NCBI RefSeq assembly: GCF_000218685.1
Contig: NW_006763295.1
Coordinates: 2,368,882-2,432,881, forward strand
Length of the DNA stretch: 64,000 bases
Source of the DNA: Serpula lacrymans var. lacrymans S7.9
Lineage: Eukaryota > Basidiomycota > Agaricomycetes > Boletales > Serpulaceae
Direction: 5' to 3'
The notes beneath the pieces were generated by a model. It searched no databases, was not told the origin of the DNA, and saw only the letters and a list, made by a program, of their open reading frames with translations. Positions 12,397 through 24,006 of the stretch are shown in pieces (position 1 is the first letter of the stretch; each line of letters opens with the position of its first letter). The position numbers and the translations under genes are program-made.

Positions 12397-12907
12397 GGTA
12401 TATCGTGACGAGCCCTGGCCTGGGGTCGTCAGTCATGATCAAAACAGCTTCATATACCAATAATACTTCAGGCTATACCTTTTCGTTCTAATCTGACCTG
12501 TTCCAAAAGTAGAGACCTTGTACAGTAATGATCGGATTTTAGATATTGGAGTGTGGTATCCTATCCTCATACCTGGTATATTTGCCAGGCGGCGGCGGCG
12601 GCGTTACCTGCAATACAAGGAAGATGGAAGGATGTTAATGTTGCGGGCGTTAAACACGTATACCTGAACTTCTTGACCAGTTTCGCAGGTGTTTATTCAT
12701 ATCATGTCCGGGTCACCGGCAATGCGTTACTCCGAGGGTCATGTTCTATGAGACTTCTGATATCCGAGCCTCCCTGAATTTTCTGTGTCGTCGATCATAA
12801 ATAGGCACTCCGTTTTGGGACATGAAGTTGTCAGGCACGTGATCACGGGTTCTTTCCACGCTGGAAGGCATACGCCAGTCGTGCTACCGAACTTGAAGGA
12901 AATCTTC
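12397..12907. other. Divergent promoter region
   Basis: About 510 bp between the SDR start (minus) and the CLC start (plus). A short GCG-rich run (about 12590-12605) is visible. No gene recognised. Confidence 0.4.
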
Positions 12908-15900
12908 ATGGCTCAAAGGCAGCCTTTGAACTTACCAACGAATGGCGGGCATTTTGACGACGACGAGCTAGAACAGATACGGTATGTCCCTGCGATCCAT
13001 GTCGACAAATGTTGGCTAAGAATTTGAATTTTTGCTTAGCCGCTATGAGGATTTTACGACTATAGGTAACGACTTGAAGCGCATACATCTCGGTAGAATA
13101 TGCTCGTTGCTGAAAATAGTAAATTTTAGATTGGATCCAAGACTCTATTCTCGAAAGAAATAGGCGGCTACGAAACTCGAAGGGTTCTCGTGTGCTTTAT
13201 CGTGGGCCTCTTGGAGAGAGAACTACGGCGTGGCTGAGGGCGCAGTTCAACAAGATCGTGGACGCTGGCCATGCGTGGCTTGTGATTAGTCTTGTTGGTA
13301 TGGATTATTATCATCTCGTCATTAAGCGCATACACTGACAAGCTGGCGTAGGTGTTGGCATCGGCGTGAATGCTGCCCTGATATCCATCATCACTGAGTG
13401 GTTGTCGGACATAAAAATGGGATACTGTTCGGATGGGTGGTGGCTGAACCAACAGTTCTGTTGCTGGGAGATTGAAAGCAACGAAATGGATGTATGTCCG
13501 TCGTGGCATCCATGGAGCACCGTTACTCCTGCGCGATGGTTGATATATGTTGTGTTCGCTGTACGTCCTTGATTTCTCGTCAAAGACAAGTGCCAATGTG
13601 CTGTAGGCTCTATTTTCTTTTATTGCGGCGCATCTCGTTCGATCTATGGCAAAATATGCCGCCAGCTCTGGCATCTCAGAGATCAAATGTATTCTCGCAG
13701 GATTCGTCATGCAGGGCTTTCTAGGCTTCGCAACGTTTTTTATCAAGAGTATCACTTTGGTGTGCCTTCTCATTGCATCATCAGTATTCATAACTGAGCA
13801 TGTCTAGCCCTTAGTCATAGCTTCTGGTCTGTCAGTCGGTAAAGAGGGCCCATCAGTACACGTCGCTTGTTGTATTGGGTCTCTCGTTGCTGGCTTGTTC
13901 AAGAAATTCAGGCAAAGTCAAGGTACTGTAAATCATTGGACCCACAGCTCGCATTGCCTCATATGTATCCAGGTAAAATGAGGGAAATCATAACAGCTGC
14001 AAGTGCAGCAGGAGTTGCAGTTGCTTTCGGTTCGCCCATCGGAGGTGTTTTGTTTTCCATCGAGGTAGCATATATTCGCAATACGTTGAGTGGGAAGGAG
14101 CTCACAATCATGTAGGAAATGAGTTCTGCATTCAGCATCAGAACAATGTGGAGAAGCTTTTTCTGTGCTTTAGTGGCTACTTTCACCTTGCAGGCGATGA
14201 ACCCATTCAGGACGGGAAAGCTGGTGCTGTTCCAGGTAACTTACGATCGCGATTGGCACTTCTTCGAGATTATATTTTTCATCATCCTGGGGATATTTGG
14301 GGTAAATTCACTCCTATATGCTTAACTTTTTGTTCACACGTGGCAGTAGGGTTTATATGGAGCCTTTGTCGTGAAGTTCAACTTACAAGTCGCCGCGTTT
14401 CGTAAAAAGCACCTCGCCAATCATGGCGTAGCTGAAGCCGTCATACTCGCGACCTTGACCGCAATGGTAGGATACTTCAATAGGTTTCTCCGCATCGACA
14501 TGACGGAAAGCATGTCGATACTTTTCCGTGAATGCGATGGTGGTGGAGACTACGACAACTTGTGCCAGTAAGCAAACAGAATCTTCGTTCTCTATTGAAG
14601 CTGATGACGATACTCAAGAACGTCAGTGCAATGGCCAATGGCGAATTCACTTTTACTGGCTACATTTATTCGCATAGGACTCGTAGTCATATCTTACGGA
14701 TGCAAGGTTCCAGCTGGTATTTTCGTCCCTTCGATGGCCATCGGTGCTACGTTCGGTCGTATGGTAGGCATCATGGTGAAAGCTGTTTATAGGTATGTTT
14801 GATTTTATTGATTTATGGGAGAAAGGCGTGAAATGATTTCTTCAAAAGAGCTTACTCGCATTCTGGCATTTTTGCTGTCTGTGATCCAGATGTGCCGTGC
14901 ATTACTCCAGGAACATATGCCTTTCTTGGGGCTGCTGCTGCCTTGAGCGGGGTCATGAGGATTACGGTAACAGTTGTCGTGATCATGTTTGAACTTACCG
15001 GAGCCTTGACATACATCCTGCCCACCATGGTATTTCTGTGAGATATATATATCTGAATACTTCTGACTTCTGTTTCCCAGATCGTCCTTCTTGTCACAAA
15101 GGCGGTGGGCGATTTCCTTGGGACCCGTGGCATTGCAGATGAGATGATACGCTTCAACGGATATCCATTTTTGGAACACGATGATCATGACTATAATGAA
15201 CCCGGTGAGCGTCTGATCAGGCTGCTATCTTATTAGTGAGACTCATTTCGTTATAGTATCCAAGGTCATGAAGTCAGACTTGCATACGTTATTTGTGTCT
15301 GGAATGTGTGTCCGTGACGTAGGTAAGTACTTTGATAGATGGATTCAAGCATTAGCTGATCTGCTCAGAGGAGAAACTGGCTTCGAGTACTGTGAAAGGC
15401 TTCCCTATTATCAATTCGGATTCATCTCGGCTCCTCGTAGGTTATATCGGGAGGACGGAACTCCGCTACGTGTTGGGTAGGTGCTCCACACCTCGTTCAG
15501 GTTCCATCGGTCATTCATACGTCTGCCCTTATCCATAGATAAGGCTCACAAAATGGGCGACATACGACCAAACACTCCCTGCTTATTTATTCGTGAAGCT
15601 TCTGACCAGGAAGATCTTGGTTTATCGGGCATCACGTCTGGACCTGCGCTGGGCGTCGAGGAAGAAATTGCTACGGAGCTTATTGGAACGACAGCATCAA
15701 ACGACATTCTTAAGCTTTGGCCTTGGGTAAATCAGGTATGATAGGTCGCGGGCTTCCGTTAAATGTAGCATTTGCTGATGATTTCATAATTTCAAGACAC
15801 CGTTTACGGTGGCATCACATCTACCTTTGGAGATCGTGATGCAACTCTTTAAAAGGATGGGGTACGTCTCAGTTTATTTGGGTTCGCTTTACGTCATGTC

Positions 15901-16227
15901 TCGTTTTGGCATGCAACATATCATTTCCAAGTGTTTGACCCATGGAGAGACACAGAGACATAGTTGCCACTGTACTCCATTGGACATGACACATGAACTA
16001 ATAAACTTTATAGGCCACGTGTTATCCTTGTTGAAGATCATGGTGTATTAGCAGGCCTTGTGACTGTTAAGGACGTATTACGGTTCACAGCGACAGGGAA
16101 CGATGACGGTGGAGCGACTTGGGACGATCCAGAGGGGCTAGATGGCTTACTAGAAGATGTCTGGATAGGGCTCACAGATGTCGCGGATTCGACATGGACA
16201 TGGTGTAGAAGATTAATCCGTCGATGA
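12908..16227 (+). CDS. CLC-type chloride channel/transporter with C-terminal CBS domains
   Basis: Multi-exon plus-strand gene. ATG 12908 opens [20 protein letters not shown]; introns follow after 12970 and 13074, and the next exon reads [13 protein letters not shown]. Family motifs appear in order: LVISLVG then [11 protein letters not shown] (first helices), ASSGISEIK (equivalent of the GSGIPE selectivity loop, with Ser for Pro), [10 protein letters not shown] (the GKEGP motif), [20 protein letters not shown], and a long run of membrane helices to about 15180. The C-terminal exons encode CBS-type segments, ending near the stop with [20 protein letters not shown] and a tail TWCRRLIRR (TGA 16225-16227). 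Eukaryotic CLC proteins carry chloride, often coupled to protons, in Golgi, endosome or vacuole membranes (yeast Gef1). I count at least ten short introns; some frames in 14300-15700 were judged only from fragments. Confidence 0.85.
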
Positions 16228-16516
16228 TATACTACTATCTTCACTCTGTATTCTGAAGTGCATCCTCTCTTGCTTTGTTCGCCGTCTTGGCATGCTAAGC
16301 ACATATTGTATGGTCTTGTAGTGAATGGAACCAGTGAGTGTATTCACACCGAAGCGCATGAGTTGAAACTCCGATCCACTTTAGGGTTTATATAAGGATA
16401 GTTCAAGGGGCTACGTCATTGGGGAGGTTTGGGTTGGCATGACTCGAGGCGCGGACGCCATCTCAGATCCGAAGAAATCCACAAAATGCAATATAAAGAA
16501 AGGCGGCAGACACGGA

Positions 16517-16822
16517 ATGACATCTATTTCCCAATCATCTCCAGTTCTTCCAACCACAATGGCCTATGCATCAGACGCTGAAAAACTTCGCTACTCCCAA
16601 GAGCTCGCTGCTTACACTCTCAGGCAGCTGGAACAATGGCAAATCCATCAGGCACTAGAGCAGAAAAAGTCAGAGTCTGGGAGAGAGAAATCTCCACGCA
16701 AAGGTGAACGGCGACGAAGCCATTCTCGTAAGAAAAATATATGTTATGAATGATAATCTGATCTTTTTGCTTATTTGCCGCCTCGTTCATCAGCCAAATC
16801 AGCAGCGTCGGATTCACATTAA
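16517..16822 (+). CDS. Small charged protein, function unknown
   Basis: Two exons, 16517-16727 and 16794-16822, joined by a 66-bp intron (GTAAGA...ATCAG) that keeps the frame and leads to a TAA after a short tail ending SDSH. Product about 79 aa; if translation begins at the upstream in-frame ATG 16439 it is 105 aa. The middle is a predicted helix rich in Glu, Gln and Leu (DAEKLRYSQELAAYTLRQLE) followed by a Lys/Arg/Ser-rich tail. No family recognised. The short intron with matched phase is the main support for a real gene. Confidence 0.55.
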
Positions 16823-17888
16823 GAACTTTTTTATCGTAACGATTTTCCACTGCATGTGCGTATGTCCACTCTAGTTGACTGTTATCGTTATTCAACCTTG
16901 TCATCGCTGCTATGTATAAGTCAGCCTCAAGTATCCAGCACACCACGTATGTGTACATTAGCAAACACTGTATGATCACGCTGCTTTCTCACACTGTTCC
17001 TACCCCATTATTAGCATATCTTAATACTCCAACGCCTTCATATATCAATAGCCATCACAATTCTTTTGGCGTACAATGTCAATCAACATTTGCTGCCACT
17101 GACTCGGACTTGTCTCTGTTTTTGGGTGATTATAGCTGGTATCTCTTTAGCTTATATATTCACATTCAACATCACGCTGATCACGCCCAGGGAAGGCTAT
17201 TGATAGGAGGAATGACTGTCTTCCTCCTAAATGGTATGCCTAGGGGAGACTAAGGGAAGGCAGTATCCACCCACTTCAGGAGCCAGGATCTCGCATCAGT
17301 TGGGTATTACATGCTGGCCTCTAATTTCTACGGCGCACGTGCATAAGGACGTCACGACTATATATTGATGGTCGACTTTCATATCAGACTGTAACTTGGT
17401 CGGCTATTGGAGACTACGTCACGACGTCACTCCATGAAGCACTAGGCAAATTGATCGATACCTCTGTATCCCTCAACTTTGCCCAGCAAGGTTTAAGTTT
17501 CGAAAAGTGCTCTGGGCCCATGACATCATCCTGGCTATTTTCTTGAAAAGCACTATTTCTCAAGTCTCGAAGAGTCTGTAGACTTGGTACATGCATGCGT
17601 GACGCGCACATTAATATTGTTGTATCAGCGTTGCTGCTGTAAGGCACGGACTGACAGAATATTATGGGTGTATCAAGGTACTCCACTTCCAGGAGGTGAT
17701 AACACTAATAATAGCAGTGCTCCCCTTAAATTACTTCTACCGCGCAATTGTACACTGGGTTTTGCGATTTACAGCACATACCACGAGGTAGCACATAGTA
17801 AAGATGAACTATATAGTATATCGCGGCGTAGATTTTTATCTATTGGTACATTAGCAGCACGCCTGATCTTAGATCTCAGGAGTGTCCA
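16823..17888. other. Intergenic region
   Basis: Convergent spacer between the small plus-strand gene and the 3' end of the TSR1 gene on the minus strand. Only weak, unrelated open frames are present; no gene recognised. Confidence 0.45.
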
Positions 17889-20752
17889 CTATTCCTCCAT
17901 AGCATCAGAATCCACCGTCAATTGCCCTTGAGGTTCTTTCCACAGCTCGCTCCACTTTGGATACACTCGTTTATAGAGAGACATACACACAGTATCCATT
18001 TGGTTAATGGGGCCATCAAAATAGGCTTTGAAATACCCATGAGTGCCCAAGGATTCGCGAATGTGTCCTGTGCGTCCATGTTTAGTATGCAACTGTATTG
18101 GTTTGAAATACTGAATGTCATCTGAAAAACAGCCACACATCAGACCCTGATGACGAAATCAAACATGTGTTACTCATACCAGAGTTAAAGAACATGTAGC
18201 GAATGGTCGCAGTCTTCTTGTGGACCTTGAAAGGGTGTCCTGACAGTATAATACGCTTCGCAATGACGCGTGTCGTATCAGGATTCAGGAAAGTTCCCGT
18301 CGCTACAAGATGTGGTGCTATTGATGCATTTGAGAACAGTTAGCTAGTGACCTTATCTGATTGTATGACTTCACACACCCTGTGGATCCGAAGTTTCCCT
18401 GAGCAGGACACATGGTTGCTTGCCGAAAATGACAGGTCCATACACGGTAGCAACATTGGTCACACCGTGACGAAGGAAGCGTTCGAACTTGTGAACATTA
18501 TTCGCTCCTTTACCTCCACCCCGCGTGTGCTGACTGTAGACAGGGTTTACCCGTAATCGACGAGGCCCCACACACAGAACCAATGGATCCTGAAAGGCCA
18601 AATCTGAATTTAAGCTGGGTTGGAATGAGACGGTAATCGTACCTTGGACTTGACAGTTTCGTCGTACTCCGTATTGCGCTGTATAGTGAAATTGAGGACA
18701 GACTTTTTATGTTCGTGCTGGAGCAAGGCAAATATCACAAATGAAGCTTTGTTGCCGAGTCTCATGACTTCCTGTGGGGCACGGATATACACGGTCACTC
18801 GGACTCCAGGCTGAAAATGGCCAGGTCAGTGGTCCTAACAGTTGAGCTAAATTTTACACATATACTTACATCGACACACCCCAGCTCTTGCTCTGCTCGC
18901 CTACGAACACCTCGTTCTGTTCGCTTGTAATCTTCAAACTGGAAGACGCGAGCATAGTCACGAGGAAGATTCTCATACGCATCCCAAGGGCTAGTACGGA
19001 ATGACCTCATGCCCCGATACCGCTGGAATCGGGTCTGAGCTGGCACGTCTTGAGGAGTGTCGATTTCGTCGGGGAATGTCAGATCATCCTGCTCTTCGCG
19101 ACCGCGATTCCGCCAACTCTGGAACCTGTCAAAGAAAACCTCAGCGATCAACGTCCAAAAGGCAATTGATTACCGCTTACTGCTTTTCTTCTTCCTCCAC
19201 GTCAAGATCTTGAAAAGTAACGCTCTTACGGGCTTCTGATTCCATCTCGTCATCGTGTAAGTCCACCATCTCTTCGTCTTCTTCTGTGGCCACATTCTTA
19301 TCTTCCCCGTCATCCTCCTCTTCGCCTCCTTCATCCTCGCTTTCATCGACGATCCACGAGGCTTGATACTCGCTCATTCCTTTCGGTATACGCCTCACTA
19401 CCTTCGGCGTAGTTCCTTTTATGGCTGCTGGTAGCCCGTCATCACCATAAGTTATGTGTCCAGGTCCCTGCATTTCCTCCTCCGTAGGCCATGTTTGCTC
19501 ATTGGCCATGTCATCAGGATCGTTAGCAGAGACCAACGAATCGGCGGATGAAGAGTCAGGTTCGGCAAGTAGAGACGGTAACTCCATACCTATACCACCC
19601 TTGGATTGATTGGGTAGTGGGGCAGACACGATCTAATGCAACAATGTTATATTGGGATCAACTCCACCATGCATCAAGAAAGTATCCCTTACCTTCGATA
19701 TTTGGAAATCCCCGAAATCAGGTATATGCACCAATCGATTCGCAGATAAGCTCGATCCCCTCACTACACCTGTAACAAGCAGATTTCCATCTCTCCAATC
19801 AACGTTTTCTCCTAAGATCCAAGATCGACCTTCTCTCCATCTCACTTCTCCAGGTCTACCCTCGGACAATGCTCGCAAGGCATTTAACCTGTCTGAGCTG
19901 GCGTGAAGATCGAATATCCTATTTTGGCTAGGCACGAAATACTGGATGAATGATAGGAGGGACTTTTGAATACCTGTTCGAGATTTTACGTCTAGAGAAG
20001 GGTTAGATGCCATTACGGTCACGACATCTGGAAGGCCTTGCGCTTGTAGCGTTCGCAAAAGGACATCGCCCCAATTGTCTACCTCTACAGTAGAAGAGAG
20101 AGCCAAAACGACATAATCGGCGGCTTTGCATGCATCCAAAGCAGCGTACATGTTTCCATAGGGGATGTTCGTGAATTGTAATGATGTCTTAAAGCGTTCT
20201 GCTCTATGAACGGCGAATAAAAAAAAAAGCGTTCAGCGAAATGCGAAGAATGTGTGATGCATAAAATTACTTCATTTTCCACAGTCCACTTGCGGGACAA
20301 TCGTCAGCAGGGACTCCTAAGGATTCTGCCAGGGCTTGTACAGTGTTGCGGGCATCAACATCTGCTGTAAGAGGGATGACCGCGACAATTCGTGGTGCAC
20401 CATCGATACCATTAAAGATTCGAGTCGCTGAGATGATGGCCTGGCGTTTTTTGGCTTGGGATTGTTTTGCATTGTTACGCCTGTTGAGACGGGCTTGGGC
20501 AGCTGTATTGGCTGTTGTGGTGATTTTTGGCGATTGCCGATTGACGCGGCCTGAAATGAGAGTAAGAAACGGTCAAGAGTAGAATCACCGAGATACTTAC
20601 CTTTCGCGAGATCTTTTAGGGAAGATTTCGTAGCATGTTTTGATTTGAATGCTTTATTTTGCTAAAGAGAGGCTGTGGAATCATCTATCGTGAATTTGAG
20701 GGACGAAACTGACCTGTTTGAGTGTTGCGCGATGGTGATGAGTTTCGACCAT
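17889..20752 (-). CDS. TSR1: Ribosome biogenesis protein Tsr1
   Basis: Minus-strand gene from ATG 20752 ([12 protein letters not shown], then a basic exon with [20 protein letters not shown]) to TAG 17889-17891. Internal exons include [40 protein letters not shown], the acidic region about 19200-19350, [20 protein letters not shown], then [26 protein letters not shown] and the C-terminal [19 protein letters not shown]. The order and wording match Tsr1, the Bms1-related but GTPase-inactive factor that binds late pre-40S ribosomal particles and blocks early entry of initiation factors before final maturation of 20S pre-rRNA. Introns are short (about 50-80 bp). The protein acts in nucleolus and cytoplasm. 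Family assignment is from recognition of conserved blocks; exon borders were not all fixed. Confidence 0.9.
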
Positions 20753-21344
20753 CTTGATCTAAATTTCTTGTCCGATCGGATAGATTGAAGGTGCGTACTT
20801 AGTATATGCGCGCGTTTTTTCCTTTGGAGCTAATGATGGTCGATAAGTAGTGACACATGTAAGAAATATGGCCATATCATAGACGTACGGAAGCTTGTTC
20901 TATGGCCCCTGTAGTACGCTTCAATCTATAGTAGATAGTACACAGCACTTAGTATGTATTCAAAGAAGATGAAGGACAGTCGCGGTCAAGAATATTTATC
21001 GTGAGATGAATATACCTTAACAAGGAGACATAGTAGCCCATGCGTGAGAACATAATAAAACTACTTGCATTTTTAAGTAGTTGGCTGTGACGGACATGTT
21101 TTTGTGTTTTATTTCGCTCTCTGTGTGTTTTTTTCTTTGCAATAGATGTTCTCTACGTGTATGCCATATCAAGCCCACCGCGAGGGTAGAAATATTTTGA
21201 TCAACGCACCGCGAACTTGCTTTGCATGCTTGGCCCCTGCGTGAGAGTGTTTAACGTTCAGCGCTTGCGTTATTGTACTACTACCTCCTTCCTACTCCTT
21301 CCCACCCCCCACTTTGCTTCAACAACTGAATCGCACCATACTCG
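20753..21344. other. Divergent promoter region
   Basis: Nearly 600 bp between the TSR1 start (minus) and the NLR-like gene (plus). No reading frame of note. Pyrimidine-rich stretch with CCTCCTTCC runs just before the NLR start (about 21285-21310). Confidence 0.45.
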
Positions 21345-23545
21345 ATGGATTCGAACAAAACCTCAATGCCTGATGCTACGCATACACAAGATACTGGCTC
21401 TGGCTCTGGCGCGAGGCCTGGGTTCTTTCACGGGGCTCAAAATACAGACGCTAGGGGAGGCAACTTTGTCGACGTCGGTAGCCACTTTAGTGGAACCATG
21501 ACTATCACAAATAGCTATCAGGTCGCTACCACCCCTAGCCAACGAAATGATGATCCGAGGAGCTTGCCCCGGTTCATCGATCCCCACATCGATCTCTTAT
21601 CTCCTCACTTTACTGGGCATGTAAAAGACCTGGAGCAACTGCAAAAGTTGTTTGATACAAGCCAGGGTGACCGACCTACCCAATGCGCGATCTACGGAAT
21701 GCCTGGTCTTGGAAAGACTCAGCTGGCCTTGCAGTACGCCAAAACGGAATATGACAATAAACGATTCTCGCACGTGTTTTGGATTTCTAGTACTACCGTA
21801 GAGAAGCTTCAAGAAGGCTTTGCTAGGGTCTTATATTTCACTGGGAAATCGGATTTGCATCAGGATCAAGAGGCAAAGCTGATGTTCGTCCGTGACTGGT
21901 TTGAGAAATCCGGTCCTTTATCTTGGCTCATCGTGCTCGACAATGTTTCCAGAGACACAGTTAGATTTCTCCGAACATATCTGCCTCACTCAAATGCACA
22001 GGGAAGGATTTTATACACCACCCGAACTCAGCATGTCGCAGACCTGGTGGCCCTTGCTGCAGGACAGCCGGATAACGTTGTCCATCTCGACGTGCTGGAT
22101 GTAAAGGATGCAGCAACATTGTTCCTTGCAAATGCTCGCTTATCTTCCAATGATTCATCCTCCGCTGCTGCGGACGTAGTAGAGCAGATGGTGAACTGCG
22201 TCGGACGGCTGCCGTTGGCCATAGTGCAGGCTGCGTCTTTCAAGAGACAGTCGACGTACAGCATAGAGGAAATGTTGGTTTTATATAAAGATTCCACCCA
22301 AAAATCACAGGTAAGTATTGTTTTATACAGGGATACTCATTATCTGTGCTGATTATATGCTTGCATGTGAAGATGATCCAGTGGGACAATGATCTCGACG
22401 ATTACGAGGCAAAGTCTGTTGCTGCTGTGCTTGGCAGTCTTCTGGAGCACGCATTTCAAGATACTGACACTAGGAATTTTCTTAAATTGCTTTCGTTCTT
22501 TGACCCAGAAAGCATTGCTTTAAATGTCATCATCGAGACTGCGAAGAACATTACTGAAACCAAGCATCAGATATCTGCAGAGGTAATGGATGCACATCCC
22601 CAGCCTAAGGGTGGAATTGTGCGAACTATCATGCACAAGCTGCATATAAAAACGGCAAAAGCATGCCTGTGTCTGTCTTGTACTAGCAACAATACCTTCG
22701 AAGAGACAGAGATGGTCTTGATCAAGAGCACTCTGATAGAACATCTCTCTGCTATGATATGTTCTATTGGTCTGCCTCGAGTCATTCGACAGCTACAAGA
22801 ACTGTCATTGGTTTACTGTACTGGCAGTGTGGATGCCACTGTGTTACACATGCATGATTTAACCAGCTTTCTTGTTCGAGAGATGACAAGAGTGGATGGT
22901 TTATGGGAGGACTTCTTCGACTGCACTGTCAATTTCATAGGGGTTGCTATAGACAATATCTCTGATTCTCGTTCCCCCAAATGTTGGCCACAGTGTGCTC
23001 TAATTGCTTCACACGTACAATCATTAGCAAACATAGAAAATATACAGGGAGCAAACCAGAAGCTTCTTGGTGGGAGATTTGTTTTGGCAGAATACATGTG
23101 TAGCCAAGGAAGATATAAGGACGCAGAGACACTATACATGGAATTTCTGAAAATCAAGCAGGAAACACTTGGTTCTGAGCACCCACACACACTGGCGACA
23201 ATGAACAACCTGGCAACAGTGTATGATTCACAGGGAAAGTACATAGAGGCTGAGGCATTGTATGGGAGAGCTGTGGCAGGCCAGGAGAAACAGCTTGGTG
23301 CTGAGCATCCAAGCACATTGGGAACTATGAACAATCTGGCATCAGTGTATTCATCACAGGGAAAGTACACAGAAGCTGAGGCATTGCATGGGAGAGCTGT
23401 GGCAGGCCAGGAGAAACAGCTTGGTTCTGAGCACCCAGACACACTGGGAACCTTGAACAACCTGGCATCAGTGTATGATTCACAGGGAAAGTACACAGAA
23501 GCTGAGGCATTGTATGGGAAAGCCTTGACAGGCCAGGAGAAATAG
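21345..23545 (+). CDS. NLR-like STAND ATPase: NB-ARC-type domain with TPR repeats
   Basis: Exons 21345-22310 and 22373-23545 joined by a phase-0 62-bp intron (GTAAGT donor); 712 aa. Residues about 25-50 contain a Gly/Phe-rich N-terminal segment (GFFHGAQNTDARGGNFVDVG). The nucleotide-binding domain follows: Walker A GMPGLGKTQLALQYA (about residue 120), Walker B LIVLDNV, an ILYTTRT sensor-like strand and GRLPLAIVQAA (GxP motif), the order of NB-ARC/NACHT ATPases. After a helical winged-helix-like region, residues about 630-712 are TPR repeats of the kinesin-light-chain type (EAEALYGRAV, LGSEHPDTLGTLNNLASVY). Such fungal proteins are thought to sense non-self or danger and oligomerise, by analogy with animal and plant NLRs. 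The array ends abruptly inside a fourth repeat, 177 bp before a copia insertion, so the gene may be 3'-truncated. No separate N-terminal effector domain is visible. Confidence 0.85.
23102..23545 (+). repeat. In-frame 126-bp tandem repeat coding TPR units
   Basis: Units of 42 codons at 23102-23227, 23228-23353, 23354-23479 and a partial fourth, 23480-23545. Units 2-4 are nearly identical in DNA, much more than needed to keep a TPR fold; unit 1 has diverged. The array sits at the 3' end of the NLR-like gene and the last unit stops after GQEK. Confidence 0.9.
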
Positions 23546-23626
23546 TGCAAAGCACTTGATTGGATTAGATAAGTACTTACTGATAAGACAACTTGGTACT
23601 ACTCAGTTTCTAGTAATAAGGTCCAA

Positions 23627-23660
23627 GTTTGTGATTAGATAAGGCAGTCAAATCACAAAC
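23627..23660. repeat. 10-bp perfect inverted repeat (hairpin) downstream of the NLR gene
   Basis: GTTTGTGATT at 23627-23636 pairs with AATCACAAAC at 23651-23660, leaving a 14-nt loop. It lies between the NLR stop and the copia 5' LTR; it could be a 3' UTR structure or a leftover of another insertion. Confidence 0.6.
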
Positions 23661-23722
23661 TCTTTACATACCATCAAAGATAACCAAGGTTAAATTCAGT
23701 TTTGTGTGAATTAAGTAAGTGT

Positions 23723-23937
23723 TGACAAAACCGGATAAACCCGGTCTCTGCCGAAGCAGCCATTGTTCTCCATGGAGCATAGCCACCACTCCATGGAGTA
23801 ACCATTGTTCTCCTAGGAGTCATTATACTGTAGCGAGTAGCACCTCCGACTATAAGTAGTAGGGGGTTTAGTATAGAAATACCTCAATTGTTTCTATAGC
23901 CTCTTGGGCAGCGGCTGAGTTTCAAATAGGTTTATTA
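23723..23937 (+). repeat. 5' LTR of the copia element
   Basis: 215 bp, matching 28977-29211 apart from scattered substitutions and one extra 20-bp block in the 3' copy. Contains perfect 10-bp palindromes CTCCATGGAG (23768-23777 and 23789-23798) and CTCCTAGGAG (23810-23819) in the presumed U3 part, and a possible TATA-like ctataagta before the R region. Confidence 0.88.
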
Positions 23938-23951
23938 GGTTATGAGCCCTG
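23938..23951 (+). other. copia primer-binding site matching the anticodon arm of initiator tRNA-Met
   Basis: GGTTATGAGCCCTG directly follows the 5' LTR and is the exact complement of CAGGGCTCATAACC, the anticodon stem-loop of fungal initiator tRNA-Met (as I recall the yeast tRNA); the next GTGCGC continues the match imperfectly. Drosophila copia and yeast Ty5 are known to prime from a cleaved initiator tRNA at this same internal region. Confidence 0.75.
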
Positions 23952-24006
23952 GTGCGCAAAAGCAACACAGGAAATAATTCTTATTTGAAACGGCAACCTC
24001 GGAACC

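Noticed and set aside
23228..23545. Possible CRISPR-like direct repeats
   Set aside because: The repeats are contiguous 126-bp coding units without spacers, in a eukaryotic gene.
22813..23555. Long minus-strand ORFs opposite the NLR TPR region
   Set aside because: Shadow of the repeated coding sequence on the plus strand; repeats keep antisense frames open.
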